Below are positions 1-10,349 of a stretch of 64,000 nt of DNA, piece after piece. Source of the stretch: Pontederia crassipes (taxonomy: Eukaryota > Streptophyta > Magnoliopsida > Commelinales > Pontederiaceae). A program made the translations under genes and the position numbers. The notes under the pieces were generated by a model. It was not told where the DNA came from and made no database searches. It saw nothing but the letters and a program-made list of their open reading frames with translations. The stretch lies in contig JAUKPH010000029.1 of assembly GCA_030549335.1 (NCBI GenBank), positions 1,054,001-1,118,000 of the forward strand. The letters run 5' to 3'. Every line of letters starts with the position of its first letter. Position 1 is the first letter of the stretch.

Positions 1-350
1 GTAAAAGGCGTGCGCGCGAAATTTCGCACCCCCGGAAAATTTTCATCCGAGTCCATTTTTTCATCCCAATCATCTCACCATGCACCAATAGGCATGAAAG
101 CGTCGAAAATTTGGCATCTTTTGACAGCCTCAAAAATTTCGCATTTTTTGACCTTCTTGGCTGAAAACACGAGTAAAAGGCGCGCGGCGAAATTTCGCAC
201 CCCCGGAAAATTTTCATCCGAGTCTATTTTTTCGTCCCAATCATCTCACCATGCATCAACAGGCACGATAGCGTCAAAAATTTGGCATCTTTTGACAGCG
301 TCAAAAATTTCGCATTTTTTGACCTTCTTGGCTGAAAACACGAGTAAAAG

Positions 351-370
351 GCGCGCGCGCGAAATTTCGC
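351..370. other. CG-alternating tract and GCGAAATTTCGC palindrome (example)
   Basis: An alternating purine-pyrimidine run of about 11 bases (CGCGCGCGCG) passes into the perfect 12-base palindrome GCGAAATTTCGC at 359-370. The pair recurs in nearly every full unit at the same place, once per 171-172 bases. In short units the palindrome is lost and replaced by GCGAAAATTTGGC. Alternating CG is the sequence class most prone to left-handed DNA; that this happens here is inference. Confidence 0.7.
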
Positions 371-471
371 ACCCCCGGAAAATTTTCATCCGAGTCCATT
401 TTTTCGTCCCAATCATCTCACCATGCACCAATAGGCATGAAAGCGTCGAAAATTTAGCATCTTTTGACAGC

Positions 472-495
472 GTCAAAAATTTCGCATTTTTTGAC
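472..495 (+). other. Stem-loop in the 3' part of the monomer (example)
   Basis: GTCAAAAA and TTTTTGAC form a perfect 8-base inverted repeat around an 8-base loop, TTTCGCAT. It lies at monomer positions 129-152 directly after the smaller inverted repeat TGAC-AGC-GTCA. Some units carry both changes of a pair (GTAAAAAA with TTTTTTAC at 8,081-8,104), but unpaired combinations are also common (7,911-7,934). Whether it folds or binds a protein is unknown. Confidence 0.6.
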
Positions 496-1000
496 CTTCT
501 AGGCTGAAAACACGAGTAAAAGGCGCGCACGCGAAATTTCGCACCCCCGTAAAATTTTCATCCGAGTCCATTTTTTCGTCCCAATCATCTCACCATGCAT
601 CAAAAGGCATGATAGCGTCGAAAATTTGGCATCTTTTGACAGCGTCAAAAATTCCACGTTTTTTGACCTTCTTGGCTGAAAACAAAAGTAAAAGGCGCAC
701 GTGCGAAATTTCGCACCCCCGGAAAATTTTCATCCGAGTCCATTTTTTCGTCTCAATCATCTCACCATGCATAAACAGGCATGATAGCGTCGAAAATTTG
801 TCATCTTTTGACAGCGCCAAAAATTACGCGTTTTTTGACCTTCTTGGCTGAAAACACGAGTAAAAGGCGCGCGCGCGAAATTTTGCACTCCCGGAAAATT
901 TTCATTCGAGTCCATTTTTTTGTCCCAATCATCTCATCATGCATCAACAGGCACGAAAGCGTCGAAAATTTGGCATCTTTTGACAGCGTCAAAAATTTCG

Positions 1001-1018
1001 CGTTTTTTATAAACACGA
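1001..1018 (+). other. Shortened unit lacking GACCTTCTTGGCTGA
   Basis: The sequence reads GCGTTTTTTATAAACACGAG where a normal unit has TTTTTTGACCTTCTTGGCTGAAAACACGAG. The unit starting at 860 is therefore 159 bases, a loss of about 13. The same junction occurs at 3,315-3,330. Confidence 0.9.
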
Positions 1019-1484
1019 GTAAAAGGCGTGCGCGCGAAATTTTGCACCCCCGGAAAATTTTTATCCGAGTCCATTTTTTCATTCCAATCATCTCACCATG
1101 CATCAATAGGCACGAAAGCGTCGTAAATTTGGCATCTTTTGACAGCGTCAAAAATTTTGCATTTTTTGACCTTCTTTCTGAAAACACGGGTAAAAGGCGC
1201 GCGCACGAAATTTCGCAACCCCGGAAGTTTGCGCGTGAGACCTTTTTTTCATCCCAATCATCTCACTATGCATCAACAGGCACGAAAGCATCGCAAATTT
1301 GGCATCTTTTGACAGCGTAAAAAATTTCTCATTTTTTTACCTTCTTGGCTGAAAACACAAGTAAAAGGCTCGCGCGCGAAATTTCGCACCCCTGAAAAAT
1401 TTTCATCCGAGTCCATTATTTCGTCCCAATCATCTCACCAGGAATCAACAGGCACGAAAGCGTCGAAAATTTGGCATCTTTTGA

Positions 1485-1510
1485 TAGCGTAAAAATTTGC
1501 GCCAGAGTCC
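1485..1510 (+). other. Fusion monomer joined within AAAAATTT
   Basis: GATAGCGTAAAAATTT runs straight into GCGCCAGAGTCC. The 3' stem-loop region of one unit is fused to the variable box of the next. GTAAAAGG starts at 1,361 and 1,628 are 267 bases apart, about 76 less than two full units. The join lies in an AAAAATTT motif present at both parental positions. Confidence 0.85.
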
Positions 1511-3104
1511 TTTTTTCGTCCCAATCATCTCACCTTACATCAACAGGCACGAAAGAGTCTAAAATTTGGCATCTTTAGACAGCGTCAAAAAATTCGCATT
1601 TTTTGACCCTCTTGGCTGAAAACACGAGTAAAAGGCGTGCGCGCGAAATTTCGCACCCCCGGAAAATTTTCATCCGAGTCCATTTTTTCGTCCCAATCAT
1701 CTCACCATGCATCAATAGGCATGAAAGCGTCGAAAATTTGGCATCTTTTGACAGCGTCAAAAATTTCGCATTTTTTGACCTTCTTGGCTGAAAACACGAG
1801 TAAAAGGCGCGCGACGAAATTTCGCACCCCCGGAAAATTTTCATCCGAGTCTATTTTTTCGTCCCAATCATCTCACCATGCATCAACAGGCACGATAGCA
1901 TCGAAAATTTGGCATCTTTTGACAGCGTAAAAATTTTCGCATTTTTTGACCTTCTTGACTGAAAACACGAGGAAAAGGCGCGCGCGCGAAATTTCGCACC
2001 CCCGGAAAATTTTCATCCGAGTCCATTTTTTCGTCCCAATCATCTCACCATGCATCAATAGGCACGAAAGCGTCGAAAATTTGGCATCTTTTGATAGCGT
2101 CAAAAATTTCGCATTTTTTGACCTTTTTGGCTGAAAACACGGGTAAAAGCCGCACGCGCGAAATTTCGCACCCCCGGAAGTTTGCGATAGAGTCCTTTTT
2201 TTTGCCCAAATCATCTCACCATGCATCAACGGGCACGAAAAGCGTAAAAAATTTGGCATCTTTTGACATCGTCAAAAATTTCGCATTTTTTGACCTTCTT
2301 GGCTGAAAACACGAGTAAAAGGCGCGCGCGCGAAATTTTGCACCCCCGAAAAATTTTCATCCGAGTCCATTTTTTCGTCCCAATCATCTCAACAAGCATC
2401 AATAGGCATGAAAGTATCGAAAATTTGGCATCTTTTGACAGCGTCAAAAATTTCTCATTTTTTGACCTTCTTGGCTGAAAACACGAGTAAAGGGCGCGCG
2501 CGCAAAATTTCGCACCCGCGAAAGTTTGCGCGTGAGTCCTTTTTTTCGTCCCAATCATCTCACCATGCAACAACAGGCACGAAAGCGTCAAAAATTTGGC
2601 ATCTTTTGATAGCGTAAAAAATTTCGCATTTTTTGACCATCTTGGCTGAAAACACGAGTAAAAGGCGTGCGCGCGAAATTTCACACCCACGAAAAATTTG
2701 CGCCTGAGTCCTTTTTTCCGTCCCAATCATCTCACCATGCATCAACAGGTACGAAAGCGTCGAAAATTTGGCATCTTTTGACAGCGTCAAAAATTTCTTA
2801 TTTTTTGACCTTCTTGGTTGAAAAAACGAATAAAAGGCGCGCGCGCGAGATTTTGCACCCCCGAAAAATTTTCATCCGTGTCCATTTTTTCGTCTCAATC
2901 ATCTTACCAGGCATCAATAGGCACGAAAGCGTCGAAAATTTGGCATCTTTTGACAGCGTAAAAAATTTTGCATTTTTTGACCTTCTTGGCTGAAAACACG
3001 AGTAAAAGGCGTGTGCGCGAAATTTCGCACCCACGAAAAATTTGTGCCTGAGTCCTTTTTTCTCGTCCCAATCATGTCACCATGCATCAACAGGCACGAA
3101 AGCA

Positions 3105-4523
3105 TCGAAAATTTGGCATCTTTTGACAGCGCCAAAAATTACGCGTTTTTTGACCTTCTTGGCTGAAAACACGAGTAAAAGGCGCGCGCGCGAAATTTTG
3201 AACTCCCGGAATATTTTCATTCGAGTCCATTTTTTGTCCCAATCATCTCATCATGCATCAACAGGCACGAAAGCGTCGAAAATTTGGCATCTTTTGACAG
3301 CGTCAAAAATTTCGCGTTTTTTATAAACACGAGTAAAAGGCGTGCGCGCGAAATTTTGCACCCCCGGAAAATTTTTATCCGAGTCCATTTTTTCATTCCA
3401 ATCATCTCACCATGCATCAATAGGCACGAAAGCGTCGTAAATTTGGCATCTTTTGACAGCGTCAAAAATTTTGCATTTTTTGACCTTCTTTCTGAAGACA
3501 CGGGTAAAAGGCGCGCGCACGAAATTTCACAACCCCGGAAGTTTGCGCGTGAGACCTTTTTTTCGTCCCAATCATCTCACTATGCATCAACAGGCACGAA
3601 AGCGTCGCAAATTTGGCATCTTTTGACAGCGTAAAAAATTTCTCGTTTTTTTACCTTCTTGGCTGAAAACACGAGTAAAAGGCTCGCGCGCGAAATTTCG
3701 CACCCCTGAAAAATTTTCATCCGAGTCCATTATTTCGTCCCAATCATCTCACCAGGAATCAACAGGCACGAAAGCGTCGAAAATTTGGCATCTTTTGATA
3801 GCGTCAAAAATTTCGCATTTTTTGACCTTTTTGGCTGAAAACACGGGTAAAAGCCGCACGCGCGAAATTTCGCACCCCCGGAAGTTTGCGATAGAGTCCT
3901 TTTTTTTGCCCAAATCATCTCACCCTGCATCAACGGGCACGAAAAGCGTAAAAAATTTGGCATCTTTTGACATCGTCAAAAATTTCGCGTTTTTTGACCT
4001 TCTTGGCTGAAAACACGAGTAAAAGGCGCGCGCACGAAATTTTGCACCCCCGAAAAATTTTCATCCGAGTCCATTTTTTCGTCCCAATCATCTCAACAAG
4101 CATCAATTGGCACGAAAGTGTCGAAAATTTGGCATCTTTTGACAGCTTCAAAAATTTCTCATTTTTTGACCTTCTTGGCTGAAAACACGAGTAAAAGGCG
4201 TGCGCGCGAAATTTCACACCCACGAAAAATTTGCGCCTGAGTCCTTTTTTTCGTCCCAATCATCTCACCATGCATCAACAGGTACGAAAGCGTCGAAAAT
4301 TTGGCATCTTTTGACAGCGTCAAAAATTTCTTATTTTTTGACCTTCTTGGTTGAAAAAACGAATAAAAGGCGCGCGCGCGAAATTTTGCACCCCCGAAAA
4401 ATTTTCATCCGTGTCCATTTTTTCGTCTCAACCATCTTACCAGGCATCAATAGGCATGAAAGCGTCGAAAATTTGGCATCTTTTGACAGCGTAAAAAATT
4501 TTGCATTTTTTGACCTTCTTCTC
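3105..4523. repeat. Two-copy block A, copy 2 (internally deleted)
   Basis: Copy of 790-2,990 with two internal losses. At about 3,790 it jumps from sequence matching base 1,480 to sequence matching 2,090. At 4,190 it skips one whole 171-base monomer. The unit at 3,315-3,330 repeats the odd GTTTTTTATAAACACG junction of copy 1, so that junction predates the duplication. Confidence 0.8.
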
Positions 4524-6121
4524 TGAAAACACGAGAAAAAGACGCGCACGTGAAATTTCGCACCCCCGGAAAATTTTCATCCGAGTCCATTTTTTCGTCT
4601 CAATCATCTCACCATGCATAAACAGGCACGATAGCGTAAAAAATTTGGCATCTTTTGACAGCGCCAAAAATTTCGCGTTTTTTGACCTTCTTGGATGAAA
4701 ACACGAGGAAAAGGCGCACGCGCGAAATTTTGCACCCCCGGAAAATTTTCATCCGAGTCCATTTTTCGTCCCAATCATCTCACCATGCATCGACAGGCAC
4801 GAAAGCGTCGAAAATTTAGCATCTTTTGACAGCGTCAAAAATTTCGGTTTTTTGACCTTCTTGGTTGAAAAAATGAATAAAAGGCGCGCGCGCGAAATTT
4901 TGCACCCCCGAAAAATTTTCATCCGTGTCCATTTTTTCGTCTCAATCATCTTACCAGGCATCAATAGGCACGAAAGCGTCGAAAATTTGGCATCTTTTGA
5001 CAGCGTCAAAAATTTTGCGTTTTTTGACCTTCTTGGCTGAAAACACGAGTAAAAGGCGTGTGCGCGAAATTTCGCACCCACGAAAAATTTGTGCCTGAGT
5101 CCTTTTTTTTCGTCCCAATCATCTCACCATGCATCAACAGGCACGAAAGCATCGAAAATTTGGCATCTTTTGACAGCGTCAAAAATTTCTTGTTTTTTGA
5201 CCTTCTTGGCTGAAACACGAGTAAAAGGCGCGAGCGCGAAATTTTGCACCCCCGAAAAATTTTCATCCGTGTCCATTTTTTCGTCCCAATCATCTCACCA
5301 TGCATCAATAGGCACGAAAGCGTCGAAAATTTGACATCTTTTGACAGCGTCAAAAATTTCGCATTTTTTGACCTTCTTGCTGAAAACATGGGTAAAAGGC
5401 GCGCGCGCGAAATTTCGCACCCCCGGAAGTTTGCGGGTGAGTCCTTTTTTTCGTCCCAATCATCTCACCATGCATCAACAGGCACGAAAGCATCAAAAAT
5501 TTGGCATCTTTTGACAGCGTCAAAAATTTCGCATTTTTTTACCTTCTTGGCTGAAAACACGAGTAAAAGGCGCGCGCGCGAAATTTCGCACCCCCGGAAA
5601 ATTTTTATCCGAGTCTATTTTTTCGTTCCAATCATCTCACCAGGCATCAATAGGCACGAAATCGTCGAAAATTTGGCATCTTTTGACAGCGTAAAAAATT
5701 TCACATTTTTTGACCTTCTTGCTGAAAACACGGGTAAAAGGTGCGCGCGCGAAAATTTGGCATATTTTGACAGCGTAAAAAATTTCGCGTTTTTAACCTT
5801 CTTTGCTAAAAAAAGGAGTAAAAGGCGCGCGCGCGAAATTTCGCACCACCGGAAAATTTGCGCCTGAGTCCTTTTTTCGTCCCAATCATCTCACCATGCA
5901 TCAACAGGCACAAAAGCGTCAAAAATTTGGCATATTTGGACAGCGTAAAAAATTTCGCGTTTTTAACCTTCTTTGCTGAAAACACGAGTAAAAGGCGCGC
6001 GCGCGAATTTCGCACCACCGGAAAATTTGCGCCTGAGTCCTTTTTTCGTCCCAATCATCACACCATGCATCAACAGGCACGAAAGCGTCGAAAAGTTGGC
6101 ATCTTTTGACAGCGTCAAAAA
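4327..6121. repeat. 1,795-base HOR, copy 1 (10 full + 1 short unit)
   Basis: Unit starts at 4363, 4535, 4707, 4877, 5049, 5221, 5392, 5563, 5734, 5818 and 5988, with the next at 6158, give ten units of 170-172 bases and one of 84 (5734-5817). The next 1,795 bases repeat the pattern with only three base differences noticed (4930, 5389 and 5546 against 6725, 7184 and 7341). Homology to the next copy breaks just after CAAAAATTTC near 6,121. Confidence 0.92.
5734..5817 (+). repeat. 84-base short monomer (S type), first in the window
   Basis: After GTAAAAGGTGCGCGCGCG the sequence passes directly to AAAATTTGGCATATTTTGAC. The 87 bases from AAATTTCGCACC to GCGTCG are missing, which removes the variable box and the CCCAATCATCTCACC and GCATCAACAGG segments. 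Other 84-base examples are at 7529, 8639, 19507, 20104, 20700, 21469, 46806, 49457 and 61424. All share GCATATTTTGACAGC and a shortened G(T)5 run, consistent with a single origin followed by spread. Confidence 0.93.
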
Positions 6122-7916
6122 TTTCTTATTTTTTGACCTTCTTGGTTGAAAAAACGAATAAAAGGCGCGCGCGCGAAATTTTGCACCCCCGAAAAATTTT
6201 CATCCGTGTCCATTTTTTCGTCTCAACCATCTTACCAGGCATCAATAGGCATGAAAGCGTCGAAAATTTGGCATCTTTTGACAGCGTAAAAAATTTTGCA
6301 TTTTTTGACCTTCTTCTCTGAAAACACGAGAAAAAGACGCGCACGTGAAATTTCGCACCCCCGGAAAATTTTCATCCGAGTCCATTTTTTCGTCTCAATC
6401 ATCTCACCATGCATAAACAGGCACGATAGCGTAAAAAATTTGGCATCTTTTGACAGCGCCAAAAATTTCGCGTTTTTTGACCTTCTTGGATGAAAACACG
6501 AGGAAAAGGCGCACGCGCGAAATTTTGCACCCCCGGAAAATTTTCATCCGAGTCCATTTTTCGTCCCAATCATCTCACCATGCATCGACAGGCACGAAAG
6601 CGTCGAAAATTTAGCATCTTTTGACAGCGTCAAAAATTTCGGTTTTTTGACCTTCTTGGTTGAAAAAATGAATAAAAGGCGCGCGCGCGAAATTTTGCAC
6701 CCCCGAAAAATTTTCATCCGTGTCAATTTTTTCGTCTCAATCATCTTACCAGGCATCAATAGGCACGAAAGCGTCGAAAATTTGGCATCTTTTGACAGCG
6801 TCAAAAATTTTGCGTTTTTTGACCTTCTTGGCTGAAAACACGAGTAAAAGGCGTGTGCGCGAAATTTCGCACCCACGAAAAATTTGTGCCTGAGTCCTTT
6901 TTTTTCGTCCCAATCATCTCACCATGCATCAACAGGCACGAAAGCATCGAAAATTTGGCATCTTTTGACAGCGTCAAAAATTTCTTGTTTTTTGACCTTC
7001 TTGGCTGAAACACGAGTAAAAGGCGCGAGCGCGAAATTTTGCACCCCCGAAAAATTTTCATCCGTGTCCATTTTTTCGTCCCAATCATCTCACCATGCAT
7101 CAATAGGCACGAAAGCGTCGAAAATTTGACATCTTTTGACAGCGTCAAAAATTTCGCATTTTTTGACCTTCTTGCTGAAAACACGGGTAAAAGGCGCGCG
7201 CGCGAAATTTCGCACCCCCGGAAGTTTGCGGGTGAGTCCTTTTTTTCGTCCCAATCATCTCACCATGCATCAACAGGCACGAAAGCATCAAAAATTTGGC
7301 ATCTTTTGACAGCGTCAAAAATTTCGCATTTTTTTACCTTGTTGGCTGAAAACACGAGTAAAAGGCGCGCGCGCGAAATTTCGCACCCCCGGAAAATTTT
7401 TATCCGAGTCTATTTTTTCGTTCCAATCATCTCACCAGGCATCAATAGGCACGAAATCGTCGAAAATTTGGCATCTTTTGACAGCGTAAAAAATTTCACA
7501 TTTTTTGACCTTCTTGCTGAAAACACGGGTAAAAGGTGCGCGCGCGAAAATTTGGCATATTTTGACAGCGTAAAAAATTTCGCGTTTTTAACCTTCTTTG
7601 CTAAAAAAAGGAGTAAAAGGCGCGCGCGCGAAATTTCGCACCACCGGAAAATTTGCGCCTGAGTCCTTTTTTCGTCCCAATCATCTCACCATGCATCAAC
7701 AGGCACAAAAGCGTCAAAAATTTGGCATATTTGGACAGCGTAAAAAATTTCGCGTTTTTAACCTTCTTTGCTGAAAACACGAGTAAAAGGCGCGCGCGCG
7801 AATTTCGCACCACCGGAAAATTTGCGCCTGAGTCCTTTTTTCGTCCCAATCATCACACCATGCATCAACAGGCACGAAAGCGTCGAAAAGTTGGCATCTT
7901 TTGACAGCGTCAAAAA
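6122..7916. repeat. 1,795-base HOR, copy 2
   Basis: Nearly identical tandem copy of 4,327-6,121. The short unit falls at 7,529-7,612, exactly 1,795 bases after its counterpart. At 7,917 the sequence switches from TTCTTATTTTTTGACC, as at 6,122, to TTCGCATTTTTTTACC, which marks the right edge of the duplication. Confidence 0.92.
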
Positions 7917-9905
7917 TTTCGCATTTTTTTACCTTCTTGGCTGAAAACACGAGTACAAGGCGTGCGTGCGAAATTTTGCACCCCCGGAAAATTTTCATCC
8001 GAGTCCTTTTTTTTGTCCCTATCATCTCACCATGCATCAACAGGCACGAAAGCGTAAAAAATTTGGCATCTTTTGACAGCGTAAAAAATTTCGCATTTTT
8101 TTACCTTCTTGGCTGAAAACACGAGTAAAAGGCGTGCGTGCGAAATTTCGCACCCCCGGAAAATTTTCATCCGAGTCCATTTTTTCGTCCCAATCATCTC
8201 ACCATGCATCAACAGGTACGAAAGCATAAAAAATTTGGCATATTTTGACAGCGTAAAAAATTTCGGGTTTTTAACCTTCTTTGCTGAAAATACGAGTAAA
8301 AGGCGCGCGCGCGAAATTTTGCACCTCCGAAAAATTTTTATCCGAGTCCTTTTTTCGTCCCAATCATCTCACCAGGCATCAACAGGAACGAAAGCATCGA
8401 AAATTTGGCATATTTTGACAGCGTCAAAAATTTCGCATTTTGTTTTACCTTCTTGGCTGAAAACACGGGTAAAAGGCGCGCGCGCGAAATTTCGCACCCC
8501 CGGAAGTTTGCGCCAGAGTCCTTTTTTTCGTCCCAATCATCTCACCACGCATCAACGGGCATGAAAGCGTCGAATATTTGGCATCTTTTGACAGCGTCAA
8601 AAATTTCGCATTTTTTGACCTTCTTGATGAAAACACGGGTAAAAGGCGCGCGCGCGAAAATTTGGCATATTTTGACAGCATAAAAAATTTCGCGTTTTTG
8701 ACCTTCTTGGTTGAAAACACGAGTAAAAGGCGCGCGCGCGAAATTTCGCACCCCCGAAAAATTTGCGCCTGAGTACTATTTTCGTCCCAATTATCTCACC
8801 ATGCATCAACAGGCACGAAAGCACCGAAAATTTGGCATCTTTTGACAGCGTCAAAAATTTCGCATTTTTTTACCTTCTTGGCTGAAAACACGAGTAAAAG
8901 GCGCGCGCGCGAAATTTCGCACCCCCGGAAAATTTTTATCCGAGTCTATTTTTTCGTTCCAATCATCTCACCAGGCATCAATAGGCACGAAATCGTCGAA
9001 AATTTGGCATCTTCTGACAGCGTAAAAAATTTCACATTTTTTGACCTTCTTGCTGAAAACACGGGTAAAAGGTGCGCGCGCGAAAATTTGGCATATTTTG
9101 ACAGCGTAAAAAATTTCGCGTTTTTAACCTTCTTTGCTGAAAACAGGAGTAAAAGGCACGCGCGCGAAATTTCGCACCACCAGAAAATTTGCGCCTGAGT
9201 CCTTTTTTCGTCCCAATCATCTCACCATGCATCAACAGGCACAAAAGCGTCGAAAATTTGGCATATTTTGACAGCGTAAAAAATTTCGGATTTTTAACCT
9301 TCTTTGCTGAAAACACGAGTAAAAGGCGCGCGCGCGAAATTTTGCACCACCGGAAAATATGCGTCTGAGTCCTTTTTTCGTCCCAATCATCTCACCATGC
9401 ATCAACAGGCACGAAAGAGTCGAAAATTTGGCATCTTTTGACAGCGTCAAAAATTTCGCATTTTTTTACCTTCTTGGCTGAAAACACGAGTAAAAGACGT
9501 GCGTGCGAAATTTTGCACCCCCGGAAAATTTTCATCCGAGTCCTTTTTTTTGTCCCAATCATCTCACCATGCATCAACAGGCACGAAAGCGTAAAAAATT
9601 TGGCATCTTTTGACAGCGTAAAAAATTTCGCATTTTTTTACCTTCTTGGCTGAAAACACGAGTAAAAGGCGTGCGTGCGAAATTTCGCACCCCCGGAAAA
9701 TTTTCATCCGAGTTCATTTTTTCGTCCCAATCATCTCACCATGCATCAACAAGCACGAAAGCGTAAAAAATTTGGCATATTTTGACAGCGTAAAAAATTT
9801 CGGGTTTTTAACCTTCTTTGCTGAAAATAGGAGTAAAAGGCGCGCGCGCGAAATTTCGCACCACCGGAAAATTTGCGCCTGAGTCCTTTTTTCGTCCCAA
9901 TCATC
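7730..9905. repeat. Block C, copy 1
   Basis: Matches 13,365-15,910 at offset 5,635 up to about 8,460 and at 6,005 after it. The 370-base step equals two full units plus a 27-base duplication present only in the other copy. Shared private variants include GCATATTTGGACAGC (7,725), CATTTTGTTTTACC (8,437) and AATATGCGTCTGAG (9,355). Two short units lie inside, at 8,639 and about 9,066. Confidence 0.82.
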
Positions 9906-10349
9906 TCACCATGCATCAACAGGCACGAAAGCGTCGAAAATTTGGCATATTTTGACAGCGTAAAAAATTTCGCGTTTTTAACCTTCTTTGCTGAAAACAG
10001 GAGTAAAAGGCGCGCGGGCGAAATTTCGCACCACCGGAAAATTTGCGCCTGAGTCCTTTTTTCGTCCCAATCATCTCACCATGCATCAACAGGCACGAAA
10101 GCGTAAAAAATTTGGCATCTTTTGACAGCGTAAAAAATTTCGCATTTTTTTACCTTCTTGGCTGAAAACACGAGTAAAAGGCGTGCGTGCGAAATTTCGC
10201 ACCCCCGAAAAATTTTCATCCGAGTCCATTTTTTCATCCCAATCATCTCACCATGCATCAACAAGCACGAAAGCGTAAAAAATTTGGCATATTTTGACAG
10301 CGTAAAAAATTTTGGGTTTTTAACCTTCTTTGCTGAAAACACGAGTAAA

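Larger units (their letters stand above)
344..515 (+). repeat. Reference full monomer (172 bases)
   Basis: Representative full unit of the CATCCGAG type. Hand count gives 76 G+C of 172 (44%) and 14 CpG against about 8 expected from its own base composition. Landmarks by monomer position: alternating CG tract 8-18; perfect palindrome GCGAAATTTCGC 16-27; variable box 33-58; CCCAATCATCTCACC 65-79; GCGTCGAAAATTT 100-112; inverted repeat TGAC-AGC-GTCA 122-132; stem-loop 129-152; TTCT-GGCTGAAAACACGA up to 172. Related A/T motifs at 17-28, 104-116 and 131-143 look like internal micro-repeats and recur at the rearrangement points annotated elsewhere. Confidence 0.95.
1..790. repeat. Monomeric block of CATCCGAG-type full units
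   Basis: Units start at 1, 173, 344, 516 and 688, each 171-172 bases. They differ by scattered substitutions, and no 84-base short unit is present. All carry the same variable box (CATCCGAGTC). This is the simplest part of the window and shows no multi-unit pattern. Confidence 0.85.
790..2990. repeat. Two-copy block A, copy 1
   Basis: Bases 790-1484 reappear at about 3,105-3,794 (offset about 2,314). Bases 2,085-2,486 reappear at 3,789-4,190 (offset 1,704), and 2,658-2,990 at 4,191-4,523 (offset 1,533). Shared private variants support this, such as GCCAAAAATTACGCG at 815 and the shortened unit ending TTTTTTATAAACACGAG near 1,010. This copy holds about 610 and 171 bases that copy 2 lacks; the 171 is exactly one monomer, 2,487-2,657. 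Confidence 0.8.

Noticed and set aside
359-370. GCGAAATTTCGC as a transcription-factor operator
   Set aside because: It recurs once in almost every full unit of an array without genes, so nothing supports a regulatory role.
472-495. Stem-loop followed by T-run as a bacterial-type terminator
   Set aside because: There is no gene upstream, the stem is A/T-rich and the element repeats hundreds of times. The array is of eukaryotic type.
1-1000. Primate alpha satellite because of the 171-base period
   Set aside because: The unit shows no resemblance to alpha satellite as known to me: it carries a CG-alternating tract and many CpG sites, and lacks a CENP-B box with correct spacing.
8450-8475. CENP-B-box-like stretch: CTTC, TTGG and AAAACACGGG in units ending CACGGG
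   Set aside because: The order of short matches resembles the box, but the spacing is several bases too long and TTCG is missing. Most units have CACGAG instead of CACGGG. At most a weak resemblance.
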